Counted from the stretch's first letter, positions 11,549-23,434 are shown. The stretch is 64,000 bases of DNA from Podospora comata (GCA_017354895.1 CP071495.1:3951001-4015000); one strand, 5' to 3'. Notes: generated by a model from the letters alone, not told the origin. Program-made: numbers and translations.

Positions 11549-12362
11549 TTTGCCACTTTGCTCGACAGAGGCTCGTGACAGCGAAGATCGAGAACTGGGT
11601 TTGGGAAGAAAACAACCTGGAACTGGGAATAAATGTTTTTGGTCTTTGGCCCGCCAAACCCCTCAACATTTCCAAAAACCTTACCAAACCAGCCCGATTA
11701 GGGCTTCTTACCCCCTTAGCCTCCGTCACCGTCATCCTGTGGTTTTGTGTCGATGGAGACGATAGCAGGGGAAAAAACGACCCAATTGCGAGCTGGCGCA
11801 ATTGCGTAGAAAACCATGTCACTCATTGGATCGAAAAGTCGCCAGGCTCACAGAGATTGGCTGACTTTGCATGCCACTAACTGCAGGGCAAACGGATACC
11901 TACCCGAATGACACGCTAGACTGGCTGTACTTGTGCTTGGTCTGCTGCTTTTGTTGTTTCTGTGTAAGGTTTTGCGAATGCGCGCAAATGCGTTTTCTTA
12001 CCATCAGGCGTTTAGAATCGCAGAGTACGGGTATGTACTTGGCACACAGATGCATATGCGCACGTTTCTCCTGGGATGCATGCAGGGTAAGAAGTTGCCA
12101 CGCTCATGCGTGCTAATAGATACTTGACACTTTATCCCGGAGGGCCTCATACCTCAGGATCCAGAGATGTAAGCCCGGTCTCAATATGGCTCATTAACAC
12201 AGTCCAACTTACACCCACGATTAGCCTGAGTCAGGCCTATATGCACCTGATCTATTTACCCGACAACGATGTTGGATAACAAAATGGAATCCTCAGCTTC
12301 AGGTAGAGCGAGAACCTTATCATGATGGTCCATACCAGACCAACGCAGGCAGCTTGTTCAAC
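11549..12362. other. divergent intergenic region
   Basis: This is an 814-base head-to-head spacer between the zinc-finger gene and the secreted repeat protein, so it should carry both promoters. I see no gene and no clear TATA box. Confidence 0.45.
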
Positions 12363-14131
12363 ATGCTGTTTCAAGCACTGATTCTTGGCATCGCTGCCCT
12401 CGAGCGCATCCACGGCCTTCCAACCTCAGCCAGCCAACCTGTGGGAACCCGTCAGTACTATCCGGATCCCGACGACCCATCTCTTTCCCCGTCTCCTGAA
12501 GATTGCCTCAGGCTATCCTTCAGCGAGCCAGCGTGGTCCATCTACGATCCCGCACTGCTGTCGGTGAATGTCTCAGATGGAGGCACTCAAGGCGATATTC
12601 GCTTCTACACCAGAAACATCGCTACTGGCCAACATGCAGATTGCAGAGTGACCAATATCGAACTCAACCCAAAGGGCGCCCAGTTGGAAACTTGGCACAA
12701 CTGCAATGTCACAGACTTACAATTTCAGTTTCTTCTCGATGAATTTCAGGTGAGACTGAGGGGTGGATGGAAGTGCGCTGACTCTGAGTGAGTGCTGTAC
12801 TCATAACCCCTAAGAGCATCCAAACTGATACTTATCGTGTGACAAAGCCTGAGTTTCCATGGACATGGTGTCTGGGAAGAACCTGTCGTTCAAGGTTGTC
12901 TGGAAGAGTGGAATACACCTCGTGGTCAAGAGACGCTTTGCATCATGGGAGGATCATATGTCGCTGCCACGCTGACTAGTCCGATGGATCTACAACCTCA
13001 ATGGCCCCTGCTTCCCTACACACCTTTTGAGAGGGCGTGGAGATGCGTCGATCGCTCATGGGATCCCGAGTTTACTGTTCACAGCTTGGAATACCAGCAT
13101 CACGAGGGTTCATACGAGTTTACTCTGGATCTTGAGAATCATTCCAGCGGCGAAAGGACAGTCTGCAAATCCGAGACACTTGACGAGAAGGGCCTACCTA
13201 CCGACGGCTCAACACCGTGGGTAAAGTGTTTGGCTGAGAATGCCACGCTCGAGGTTCTTCTGGACAGGACGTATGATATCCTGGGGATTCGCCAGGATTG
13301 GAAGTGTAGTGACAATGTCAAGGATATTGAGCCGTAGGTCTTGTCTCTTCTAGTTTGTGCCATGTGAGGGCTGGCTAACGCATTTGAAACAGAGAAGACT
13401 ATCGTGCCACGGGATTGATTCAGGCACGCCTTGATTGTGCCAAACCGACAGACAAAAAACACAAAGACTATACTTGCACCCTACCTGCCGCGTCACCATT
13501 GACATTTACTGGATATCCTGCCATCGACAAAACCGTGCTCCCGCCTTTCCCTCACACTTTCTACAACAGAAGTTGCACAATCAACTCCATCAGCAACACC
13601 CACACTCTTACCTTGAACGAGTACAAGATTGAAACGGCCGATGGCGGAAAACTCGAGGGGACTTTCAGTTTCTACAATCCTGGGCCCGGAGAAACGTGGA
13701 GCCTGTCCAAGATTCCTGTGCTCAACGATGCAACTTGGCATGAGTGCACCCCTGGGAAGGGAACAGAACTGCCTTGGCAATTGGCCAGATGCAGTTATGC
13801 ACTTTCTTTGCACGAAAAGTCGCCCGAAATCCGGTTTGATCTGGCATGGTACTGTGATGATCGCGATCCAAGTAATGCGTAGGTTTTAACCCCTGTTTAA
13901 CCCCTGAGTGGTTGCCCATGGCAACAAAAAGTTTTGAATGAGAGCTGACAGAGATATAGCATCTTGTTCGAAGCCAGCGCTCAAGCAGACTTAACTGGCA
14001 AAACTGCCTGCCAGGGCGGAATTTGTCAGTTCTCCTCTGGGATAACAGAGGTGGCACTCCAGGTTACAAATTTGACGTGGGAAACCGGGCATGGAGTCAT
14101 GCAGAAGGGCCCAATCTTACCCTGGGTATAG
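12363..14131 (+). CDS. secreted protein with three exon-encoded repeats, unknown family
   Basis: Four exons (12363-12787, 12848-13333, 13393-13878, 13960-14131) code for 522 residues. All three introns are phase 2. The start is the ATG before MLFQALILGIAALERIHG, a plausible signal peptide. Each of the first three exons encodes one related unit of a beta-rich look. Its pattern is a hydrophobic strand, then G-x-F-T/Y-x-x-x-x-N, a Cys, and a closing W-x-C. The closings are GGWKCADS (exon 1), QDWKCSDN (exon 2) and LAWYCDD (exon 3). Exons 2 and 3 are both exactly 486 bases. The fourth exon is a short Cys-containing tail. Several N-glycosylation sequons support secretion. I do not recognise the family. 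A one-unit relative appears to be encoded at 28575. Function is unknown; a surface, effector-like or substrate-binding role is possible. Confidence 0.8.
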
Positions 14132-15000
14132 CGCGGATAGTCCGACGATTGCAAAAGATAGGAGACCTTGACAGAAAAGGAGAAGCGGCTGTGGCCTGTT
14201 TCCATATTTGAGCAACAATAGAACCAAGCTTCGACGTGATTGGGACTCCTTCCCACTTGGAAAAGCAGCTGGGTCCAGACGGACTGATGGTAGGACCGGG
14301 TGAGCCAACTGCCGAAGCTGACAGAGCTCGACAAGATTTTCTCCAAATCCCCACATGTTTGATTGGCGAACCAAGGGGCGGGATCATCGTGGGTATGCAG
14401 CCGGGTTATTCTTGAGAGACCACTGAACCAAATCCTTATGCGTATCGGTTGGGGGGGTTTGGGTCACACGCCTAGGTAGATACCCATCATTGCAAAAATT
14501 GGGTGATTTCCATCACTGCGACCTACCTGCCTGAATGATTCATCATGGTGAGAAAAGTCAATAGTTCAATATTGAATGCAATATCATCCCTGATGCAAGG
14601 TTCAAAGATAACCGTAAGAGGTCATATGCATTAAAGTTGGGGTCGTGTGTTCATTCCGACGAATAGAACATCTCCCCGTGAGACGGGTGAGAGGTCTGTT
14701 GGTTCTGATGGTATAACAATTTTACACCAACGGGCCATCCACACAAGAAATTTACCCGGTCGGAGTGATGTACGATACCTACAATCGCCATGTACGTGTA
14801 ACATCAAGACCCAGAGATGCATGTCTTGAACTTGTGTTTTGGAAGAACTATACATACTTACCTATAATTAATGCCCGCCGGGATGCACCGGTAGTTGCAG
14901 GGACCCTTCAATCGGTAAAATATATAATGTGCCGTCACTGTCTTGCAAATAATCTGCAATTTGCTCCCCCTCAACCCCCGACTTGTTACCTATCCTCATA
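14132..15000. other. intergenic, nothing recognised
   Basis: An 869-base spacer between the secreted repeat protein and the following MFS gene. It contains a cctaggtag motif near 14471 and AT-rich sequence near the MFS start. I see no gene. Confidence 0.4.
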
Positions 15001-16763
15001 ATGACCGACAAACCCACCCCTTCGACAGTGGTCGAGCCCCAACAAGGAACCAAGGATAGCAACGAAAAGAGAGACAGAAAAGGCCGCATTCATGAGTTCC
15101 AGGAAACCGAGGGCTACATTATTGACATCGCCGAGGATGATTCCGCGCCAACAGGGCTCAAACTTGCCAAGGATGGCCACACCGTCTTGATCCCCCAGCC
15201 AAGTGATGATAAGCATGATCCTCTGAACTGGACGTGGAACAAGAAGCACCTCATGCTTTTTATCGTGGCTTGGGTGTCCTTTCTGCCTGACTATGGGAGC
15301 GCAACCGGGGCTGTCACTCTGATCCCGCAAGCCGTGGAGTGGGGGACCACCCCAGACATGGTGAATCACTCACAAGCCGGCAATGTGTTCATGTTGGGCG
15401 CAGGTGGCGTGGTTGGTATGTACCTGCCGACCTTCTCAGCAACTTGAACACAAGAAAACTTGTCTGACCCCGAAGCAGTCGTGATTCTTTCGGCCTACTT
15501 TGGCCGTCTCCCTGTCGTCTTTTGGTTCCTCCTCATCTCCGTCGCAACAGCAGCCTGGTGTGCCGAACCAGATACGTTCGAATCATTCATGGCGGCCCGT
15601 ATTCTCAACGGCTTCTTCGCGACAGTCAGCCAGGCAGGGGGGTTGATGTTTATCAAAGACATGTTTTTCTTTCATGAACAGGCGAGGAAGATCAACATTT
15701 GGGCGTGAGCTTTTCTGTTCATGATTGGATTCTGTCCAGACTTGCTGACAAGTTTTTGCAAACAGATCATTTATTGTCATATCCCCCTACGTCGGTCCTC
15801 TCTTTGCCGCCTTCATGACAGAAACACTACACTGGTCAGTGCCATTTTGGGTGTACTTTGGCATGAATGTGCTGGGAATGGCACTGGTCGTTGCATTTCT
15901 GGAAGAGACATACTATGACAGAACCACACCAGCGGACCAACAGCCTGCTCGAGGCAACCGTTTTGCCAGACTGATCGGCACCGTCCAATGGAAGTCTCGA
16001 CATCTCCGCAACACCTTTGGCCAAGCTTGTTGGAGAACCGTCAGTGTCCTTCTCAAGCCAATCGTAGCTCTCTCGTGCGTTTTTTACGCCTTGGTATGTT
16101 TGTTTCAATTCTGTTTCGTGTCAGCAACTGGCCTCAAATAAGCTGACACGATCGTAGACGTTTGCATGGGCGGTGGGCATCAACACCACGCTGGCCATAT
16201 TTGTCACCCCACTGTACGGCTTCGGACCAAAACAAGTGGGATTCTTCTACTTCACCCCGGTGGTTGCTGTGGCACTGGGGGAGGCAACAGGCCACTGGCT
16301 GCATGACGCTCTCGCCAAGCAGTATATCCGCTCTCACAAGGGACATTTCGAGCCCGAGGTGCGCCTGCGAGCCGTAGTTCTGGCAATGCCGGTTGTCATT
16401 GTCGGCCTAGTTCTCATCGGGCAGTGCTTTGAGAACCAGTGGCACTTCATGGCCACCAGCGTCTGCTGGGGCCTTTATGTTTTCGGCATGATGATCACCA
16501 CAGTAGCACTGAGTAGTTACTGCCTTGATAGCTACCCGGAGGCATCTGGCGAGGTTTCGGCGTGGCTCAACATGGCCCGGACTGTCGGAGGATTTATCGT
16601 CAGCTATTTTCAGGTCAGATGGGCCGAAGCGCAGGGAACGAAGCAGAGCTTCGGGATCCAGGCTGGCATCTGCGGCGGTGCTATTTTATTCATTGTCGCT
16701 TTGATAGTGTGGGGGAAGAGGCTGAGAATTTGGGCAGGACCACTAAACTTTGCCACGACGTAA
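15001..16763 (+). CDS. MFS transporter, drug:H+ antiporter-like (DHA1 type)
   Basis: Four exons (15001-15415, 15479-15704, 15766-16093, 16158-16763) code for 524 residues. The introns have canonical ends (gtatgt, gtgagc and gtatgt donors; cag or tag acceptors). A hydrophilic N-terminus of about 75 residues ends in DPLNWTWNKKH, a hallmark just before the first membrane helix of fungal DHA1-like multidrug transporters. About 12 hydrophobic segments follow, including AYFGRLPVVFW, AARILNGFF in the helix 4 region, and SYCLDSYPEASGEVSAWLNMARTVGGF late in the protein, which is typical of this fungal subgroup. It should sit in the plasma membrane and export or exchange small organic molecules. The substrate cannot be read from the sequence. 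The next gene on the same strand (F-box) begins 183 bases downstream. Confidence 0.88.
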
Positions 16764-16946
16764 TGCCAGGGTTAGGGTATGTAGCTTGATATGACGTCTT
16801 TGCACCACCTGTCCCCCCAACCAGTCCTGGTGCCGGATTCACTCGGCCACAAAAGCACCTAATAAACTTTTTATCCGCGCAGCCATAAATACCTTTATTT
16901 CGTCCACCTTCTTTGCCCTTTTCCCAAAACACCAAACACAGTCAAA

Positions 16947-18029
16947 ATGCCCAGAGTCGCAGACCGAAAATCCTGGCGGAAGCCAGCAGCTCCTCCAGTG
17001 GAAGCTCCCCAAACCCCGCCAGAAGCAGCGCCAAGATCCCACTATCACGCCTCGCAACACCACGGCCACCATCACGACCCCGACCCAGCACTCGATGTGG
17101 AACTCGTTGATCACACCGAGAGGCTGCCACTTCGCTCGAAGCGCACTAGACGTCTGGAGGAGAAGCTTGCCAGAAAAAAACGGACCGCGACCACCCCGCT
17201 ATACTTGGAGGATATGCCGTTTGAGATCCTCGACGCCATCCTTTTGTGCTGTCAACCTCGCGATCTTTTCGCCATGTCACGTATCTCAAAGGGCTACCGA
17301 GATTTCATCAAACAAGAAGGATCCCGAATCGCCAAATCCATCATCGAGCGGCGATATCCCTGTTTGGCAGCTTGTTTTCTTCGGCCTGTCCTTTTGGAAA
17401 ACATTCAAGACTTGGGAGTCCGCAGGCACATGGGACATCCGAAAGTGACGAGCAGAGTTAAAGGTCACATGTTTCACCACATACCCACAATTCGAGGCGA
17501 GCTTGTCTGCAGCTGTCCGACATGCTATCATCGTTGGAACGCTCTCGGGCTGCTGGTCGACTTTGCACACTGGCAGGACTTTCTAGATAAAGGCGAAGCA
17601 ATTCCACGCATACCATTCGGGCGGCGTCCGATGTGGAACAAGGTATTGCTAAACCGAAACATGCAGGTTGTTCTGAAGGGCATCCGTGATTCTCTTTGGT
17701 ATGCTCGCATCCTCGAAAAGCACCTGGAGTCGACTACGCGCGCCATCCGACGCCAGGTGCTCAACAAGAGCAACAAGCGCCAGCATTATCGACTCACTGA
17801 CCAAGACCTACAAGAAGGAACCGACCACTTTCTCGAAGCCGAGGGGCCGCCTACCATCGACTATCCCTTCCACAGAGACAGTTACTACATGCTCGAAGCC
17901 TACCTGCCCAATCGCTCCTGGATTGATGGGAAATGGGTCTATCTACCAGCCAGCCTTCACGAGAGAGACGTCGCTGGTCTGATCAACAGTCTATTTCCTG
18001 TACCTGGCAAAGAAGAAGCAGAAGGATAG
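16947..18029 (+). CDS. F-box protein of fungal type
   Basis: A single exon of 360 residues starting at the ATG in gtcaaaatgc. Residues 1-80 are basic, with a His-rich run (HASQHHGHHHDPDP). An F-box lies at about residues 84-124 (LEDMPFEILDAILLCCQPRDLFAMSRISKGYRDF). A block common in ascomycete F-box proteins follows: CSCPTCYHRWNALGLLVDFAHWQ, then RRPMWNKVLLNRN and a helical segment. F-box proteins link substrates to Skp1-Cullin-1 ubiquitin ligases, but the substrate-binding part here is not an LRR or WD40 array, so the target is unknown. A possible TATA-like ataaata lies about 65 bases upstream. The CorA-like gene follows in the same direction 262 bases away. Confidence 0.85.
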   Translation: MPRVADRKSWRKPAAPPVEAPQTPPEAAPRSHYHASQHHGHHHDPDPALDVELVDHTERLPLRSKRTRRLEEKLARKKRTATTPLYLEDMPFEILDAILLCCQPRDLFAMSRISKGYRDFIKQEGSRIAKSIIERRYPCLAACFLRPVLLENIQDLGVRRHMGHPKVTSRVKGHMFHHIPTIRGELVCSCPTCYHRWNALGLLVDFAHWQDFLDKGEAIPRIPFGRRPMWNKVLLNRNMQVVLKGIRDSLWYARILEKHLESTTRAIRRQVLNKSNKRQHYRLTDQDLQEGTDHFLEAEGPPTIDYPFHRDSYYMLEAYLPNRSWIDGKWVYLPASLHERDVAGLINSLFPVPGKEEAEG

Positions 18030-18291
18030 ATGTCTGTGCAATAAATGACCAATACGCCTACCAGGTAGTTTTAGCTGAAGCTGCGCAGGGGCCTCCCCGC
18101 ACAATCTCCACAAATCACATCACAGCCTTGTGGCTTGCACAGCCCCTACTTCAGGACTTTTCCAAGAACTCATTGCTCCCGGTGGCCTCTATGGGTGATA
18201 GACCATAACCTCAAGTTGACCCAACTTGAATTTGAAAAAAAAAAACATCAACATCTCCTCGAACCAGCCAACAACAGCCAACATCATCAGC

Positions 18292-19698
18292 ATGGAGGAC
18301 GTCTACCAACACTTTGGACGGCACAGTCTTTGGGACAAGCACGATGTCTTCAAGTCCCCCACTTTTGATGTGGCTGAAATATGGGTCGACTCGGAGGGCA
18401 AAAATAAAAGCCTTATTCAAAATCGAAAGATCTCTTCGCCTGACGTCGACAACTGGCTCGACGAACCTTTTTGTCAGTCGCTCCCCTCCCTTTCCGGGAC
18501 AGGCACCCGGGCGGTCCGCATCGTGTGGGTTGGTCAAGATGTGGTGGTGGGAGGGGGTCGTTCTGGTCCATCAACCAGAATTCTGGATCAGCTGGCGGAG
18601 AGGTGGGGACTGCGGTCTGCAATGGACTATGCTCGCAGCTCCTTTGCTGGTGTCTCCGCATGCCCCGGCCGGGATAACTCCACCGTCTTCACCGTCACCT
18701 ATCACCCAAAGTTGGCAGTCTCATGGTCCTACAACATCACCTCCATCGGAGTCCCTCGAACTCATGCTGTCATCTTTGCTGAGGGGGAAGAGAGGGCCGA
18801 GTTGTCCCGTATTCTCAAGTCAACCTGGGGGCCGGCACTGGCCACCGATGCCATGTTCCCGGCTCTTATCTGCAGCTTACTACTGGCCCACGAGCTAGAC
18901 AGCACCTTGGACGACATCAAAAAGGTGGTTCGTGAGGTGGAGGCTCGTACGGGACACCACAGATTCACTAGTCGAAAAGAAACACAGCCTGCGGCGGGGG
19001 AACTCGGTCAGCTGTCAGCTCAGATGAGCGGGTGCGCTGCCAAGCTGGCAAATGGTGCTCGGAAGCTGAAGCTAGTCGAGGAAATCAACCATCTCATCAG
19101 TCACCACTCTTCCTCTCCTCCGCTACCTGCAGCAACGCAACGTAATCAGACGCAACCACCGAATGCGGCCTCTTATCGCTTCTATCAAGCCCTGCCCCTC
19201 CAGACGGAGACGGCACAACAGCCGGCTGGCGCGCCAGCAGCATGGCTTTCCCTGCTCTCCCACCGTGCCACCATGCAGCAGACTGAGTTGACGTACACAC
19301 AATCCCGCATCGACATCCAGATCCGGGCCCTCTTCCACCTGATTGCACAGCAAGACAACGCCATCGCTTTCGACACAGCCTCGGCGACTCGGAGCATCGC
19401 TGCTTCCAGCCTTCAGGACTCGAGCAGCATGAAGCTGCTGGCTTTGGTAACTATGTTCTTCCTGCCTGGTAGCTTCATCGCGGCACTATTCAGCACCCCG
19501 CTTTTCAAGTGGGATGAAGCGGCAGCGGCAGAGTCAGGGTCTACCATGAGGGTGGAGACAAGACCACAATTTGCGCTCTTTTGGGCCGTTACTGTTCCCA
19601 TCACGGTTGCGGTATTCATCATGTACGGGGTATGGATGTGGGTGGTCAAGAAGAAAGACAAGAAGAGAAGGAAGAAGGGTCTGCAGGTACTGGTGTGA
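18292..19698 (+). CDS. CorA-like two-helix membrane protein
   Basis: A single exon of 468 residues. I start at ATG 18292 (agcATGGAGG) rather than in the upstream in-frame extension, which lacks an ATG. The N-terminal ~370 residues are soluble and end in a long helical stretch. Two membrane helices close the protein: residues ~381-400 (LLALVTMFFLPGSFIAALF) and ~427-448 (FALFWAVTVPITVAVFIMYG), then a basic tail (KKKDKKRRKKG). This is the topology of fungal CorA-like proteins. The GMN loop of true Mg2+ channels is absent; STPLF stands at that place. Magnesium transport is therefore uncertain, and a divergent channel-like or signalling protein is the safer description. A poly-A run lies just upstream of the start. 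Confidence 0.82.
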   Translation: MEDVYQHFGRHSLWDKHDVFKSPTFDVAEIWVDSEGKNKSLIQNRKISSPDVDNWLDEPFCQSLPSLSGTGTRAVRIVWVGQDVVVGGGRSGPSTRILDQLAERWGLRSAMDYARSSFAGVSACPGRDNSTVFTVTYHPKLAVSWSYNITSIGVPRTHAVIFAEGEERAELSRILKSTWGPALATDAMFPALICSLLLAHELDSTLDDIKKVVREVEARTGHHRFTSRKETQPAAGELGQLSAQMSGCAAKLANGARKLKLVEEINHLISHHSSSPPLPAATQRNQTQPPNAASYRFYQALPLQTETAQQPAGAPAAWLSLLSHRATMQQTELTYTQSRIDIQIRALFHLIAQQDNAIAFDTASATRSIAASSLQDSSSMKLLALVTMFFLPGSFIAALFSTPLFKWDEAAAAESGSTMRVETRPQFALFWAVTVPITVAVFIMYGVWMWVVKKKDKKRRKKGLQVLV

Positions 19699-20856
19699 GT
19701 GGCCAACTGCCGGTGGTGGGTTGTTGTCCCGGTTGCCAGGTGCTGGAGAAACCGACATGCATGGTGATATTCCCACGTGGGCATCGGGGATAAGGTGCAG
19801 TCAGGGTGTGTACATGTGCGTAGCTTGTACTGCGTAAGCGGGGACCACTTGGAGTAGGGCAAGCGAGTATGGAGACAAGCTGCATGAGACGGCGAGACAG
19901 GCTGAAAATATTTACAATCGCGGTGGACACGGTGCGGGGGACATCCTATATCTGTATGGAGCGGTGAAGAAGAAGAAGAGTGTGCAGAGACTGAGGAACA
20001 TAATCATATCATTTTTGTAACGTTTGGTGACGGCTCTCTGCAGCAGATGGACTACGTTATTTTAGTTGGCTTAGGACATAGAGAGAAACTAACTGACCAT
20101 ATCAATCAGCAGGGAGATTTGACATGCACAGGAAGCAATGCCGGGGGTGCCATTGATACCACGATGAACCAAATTGAAGAGTTGCATCAACGTACACTGC
20201 CACGCGATGTTTCTTTCCAGATTCGTGGGCGACTGCATGATGCCACGAGCCATGCTACCATGCATCATGGTCTAGATGTGCATGTCCCCTCCTCATCACC
20301 CAAATCTATAGACACACTATTCTTTCTAGCTCTGCGGATGGTCGATAGTCGCCGAACAAGCCGGATCGCCAGACACCCAGGCTAACAAGACAAAAAGAAA
20401 CTCCTCGGTTCCCGGCCCGCAGGGTTGCAATCCCACTCTTGGCGGTGTCCCTAGCCCATAAGGGGGTTAGTCGATACCAGCACCCCCCGGTTGCCATGCC
20501 GAATCCGAGGGGATTCCCGAGTGTTTGACTTGCATTAGACTCGCTCGTATTGCCGGTTCGGGATGTTCCCGGTGGAGTCTCTCCATTGCGTTTTGCAGAA
20601 GCCCCTCAGAAGAATCGCGAGTTGGGGTCATTTCTGGCCGGGGGTGGACGCTTCAACCTTTCCAGCGGCAGCTTGCTTTGCCACTCCCTGCTCGGTGAGG
20701 GGAGAAGCAGGGGGTACATACACAGAGGAGGCAATGATTGGGGGGGGATGGAAAATGTACTATTTATGACGGTGCCTCCCAACCAACAACAATCTCGTCA
20801 ATTCTTCTCTGCACCTCTTTTTTGCCCTTCATCAAAAAGAGTCAACCGCAGTCAAG
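19699..20856. other. intergenic, promoter side of the FAD oxidase
   Basis: A 1.16-kb spacer. A TATA-like actatttatga lies near 20757, about 100 bases upstream of the oxidase ATG, followed by a CT-rich leader. I see no gene. Confidence 0.45.
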
Positions 20857-22780
20857 ATGGTCCACCTTCCTTCTGTTGGGCTGGCCGTTGCTGCCGCCTC
20901 TGGCCTTCTCCAGACCGTTACTGCCGCCCCTCAGGCCTCGACCGACAGCACCTCCACCGCGTCGACCACGTCCTTCCTCGGCGGTCTCTTTGACTTCTTG
21001 GACGTTGCCAACCTCACCGTCACCCACCACAACGGCAAGCTCTATGGCTGCAAGTGCTCGCCCGGTCAGCTCTGCTGGCCCCAGCAATGGAAGTGGAATC
21101 AGTTGAACACCACCGTGGGTGGCAACTTGAAACTTCACATACCCCCTGCTGCGTCGTGCTATAACACCTTCACCGGTCCCTTGGGCACTGTCAACACCTA
21201 TGATGCTGCCGCCTGCGCTGACGTGCATGCCAACTGGGAGGATGAGATGTGGACGTGAGTTGTGGCCTTTTTGAGCCAAAGCTTGACTGTGACTGACATT
21301 GGATGATATTAGTGTTGAGAAGCCGGGTGCCGCCCTCTGGACATACTTCACCAACGAGACCTGCCGGCCCACTCTCAATCCCACCGACAGCTGCACGCTG
21401 GGCTACTATGGCGTTTATGTCATCTCTGCCACCACCCGCAACCACATCAAGGCCGGCATTGACTTTGCTCGTCGCAACAACATTCGCCTGGTCATCCGCA
21501 ACACCGGCCACGACTTTATCGGCCGGAGCACCGGTGCCGGTTCCCTCATCATCAACACCCACAGCTTCCAGGATGTCAACTGGATTTCGTCGTATGCCGG
21601 TCCCGGCTCGTACTCTGGTCCTGCCGTGACCATTGCTGCCGGTGTCCAGGGCCGCTCCATCTTGGAGCAGGGCCATGCTCAGGTTCCTCCCAAGGTGATT
21701 GTTACTGGCGAATGCCCAACCGTTGGTGTTGCTGGTGGCTTCATCCAGGGCGGTGGCCACGGTCCCTGGACTACGCTCAAGGGTCTTTCTGCCGACAATG
21801 TTCTCGCCTTTGAGGCCATCACAGCGTCTGGCCACTTTGTCACTGCCAACGAGGCCCAAAACTCTGATCTTTTCTGGGCTCTCAAGGGCGGTGGCCCTTC
21901 GGCTTTTGCCGTCATCCTGTCCGTCACCATGAAGACGTTTGACGATGTCTCGTCTGCCGGTGCCACCTTCTATGTCAACAACACCCACATTGGTTTTGAC
22001 AATGACGCTTACTGGAACGCCACCAGCATCTTCCACAAGTGGTCCAACCACTTTGTCGACAATGGGCTCTATGTCTACTATGAGCTCTTCCCCTTCACCC
22101 TCCGCGCTCAGCCTTTTGTCGCCATTGGAAAGACGGTCGCCGAGCTCAATGCCATTGTTGCCCCCATGCTTGCTGAGCTCACCGCCAACGGAATTCCCTA
22201 TGAGTGGAACCCCAAGTCCTTCCCGACCTTCTTCGACCTCTATGTCGATCTTTTCGAGGCCGAGGCTGCCGGTGGTTCTGCCCTGACGGGTGGCTGGCTG
22301 TTTGACCACAATGACGTTGCCACCAATAACGACGGCATCATTGAGGCTTTCAAGACGGTCTTCTCGCCCCGCCCCGACATCTTCTCCTTCATTGTCGGTC
22401 ACTTGTTCAACCCCGGCTACGGCGCTCCTGTCAGCAACAGCGCCACCCACCCTTCGTGGCGCAATGCCACCGACTTTGTCATCACTGTCCTCCCCGTCCC
22501 TCTGGGTGCCAGCAAGGCGGTCAAGGCCGACTACCAGAACGTCTTGACCAACACCATTGACCAGGCGCTCCGCGACGCCTCGGGCTCTGGGGCCACCTAT
22601 GTCAACGAGGCTGACCCTTACCAGCCCAACTGGCAGGGCCACTTCTGGGGCTCCGAGTACCCCCGCCTCAAGCAGATCCGCAAGAAGTGGGATCCTTTGG
22701 GAGTGTTTTACTCAATTGCCACCCCCGGCACCGAGGACTGGGAGGTTATCCAAGACACCAGACTCTGCAAGAAGCTTTAA
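20857..22780 (+). CDS. secreted FAD-linked oxidase, isoamyl alcohol oxidase-like (AA7/BBE type)
   Basis: Two exons (20857-21254, 21313-22780) code for 621 residues. A signal peptide (MVHLPSVGLAVAAASGLLQTVTAAP) is followed by a Ser/Thr linker and a Cys-bearing N-terminal extension (GCKCSPGQLCWP). The PCMH-type FAD domain shows RNTGHDFIGRS, with its His near residue 199, and GECPTVGVAGGFIQGGGHGPW, with its Cys near 267. These are the usual His and Cys positions for bicovalent flavin attachment in this superfamily. ALKGGGPSAFAVI follows, and a berberine-bridge-type C-terminus ends in NEADPYQPNWQGHFWG and KKWDPLGVFY. The overall pattern resembles fungal isoamyl alcohol oxidases and oligosaccharide oxidases. 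Such enzymes oxidise alcohols or sugars with O2, giving H2O2. Many N-glycosylation sites fit an extracellular enzyme. The substrate is not readable. Confidence 0.9.
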
Positions 22781-23434
22781 GAGACGCTTGTTGCGAGCCT
22801 GGGAGGAGGGAATTGTAAATAACTTACTTTAATGACGACGACGGTGTATATAATGCGAATATATGACTGCATGAATCCATAATGTTGAACCTTCGAACAA
22901 TCTTTTTTGCGATTGTAATGTGAAACTGAAAAGCAGTGTTGTGAAATGTCTGGCATGTAATTGGCCCTCGTCCAGCAGACATGTGGGGGGTGGCGATATC
23001 GGCTGCAGGTTCGGATTCGAGGTTGAAAAGTCAACAAACCCCATCGGCAAGTTGGTTTTCCCACTTGAAAAAAAACTGCCAGAGCCTCATCCGTCCATAC
23101 CAGCCAAGTCAGCTGAAATAACCTGCGCTGCGCATTCACTCCACCGTCATCGTCTCTGGCCTCCACATGCTATCCACAGTTTCCCGCCGCTAGGGATCCG
23201 CACTACCCACCCGCCGATAACGAGGACGCTCCACAGGGAAACAAAGCAGGGGAACCTTTCACCGCAACCAAACAGCTCCTAGGTTGGGCTTCGCGCCATG
23301 TCCTTGTCCCTGGCACCCACCTTCCCGTCCCGCGTGTTTCTTTGAGATTGTGACTTTGCGGCTCTCAGAGCCTCAATTTGACGAGTCTTGCCAAGGAACG
23401 CCACCGGCACCAGCAGCGGCACCAAAAACCCCCC
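22781..23434. other. intergenic, nothing recognised
   Basis: About 650 bases between the oxidase and the next transporter. It holds AT-rich 3' flank, then a more GC-rich leader. No gene or repeat is seen. Confidence 0.4.

Noticed and set aside
20400-20480. Possible tRNA-like segment (gggttgcaatccc near a GC-rich stem)
   Set aside because: The B-box-like sequence departs from GGTTCGANNCC at key positions and no cloverleaf with a matching acceptor stem could be drawn.
21191-22642. 483-codon antisense frame opposite the FAD oxidase
   Set aside because: It is the antisense shadow of a strongly biased coding exon (C/G at third positions removes stops on the other strand). The translation is Gly/Val/Asp-rich without motifs.
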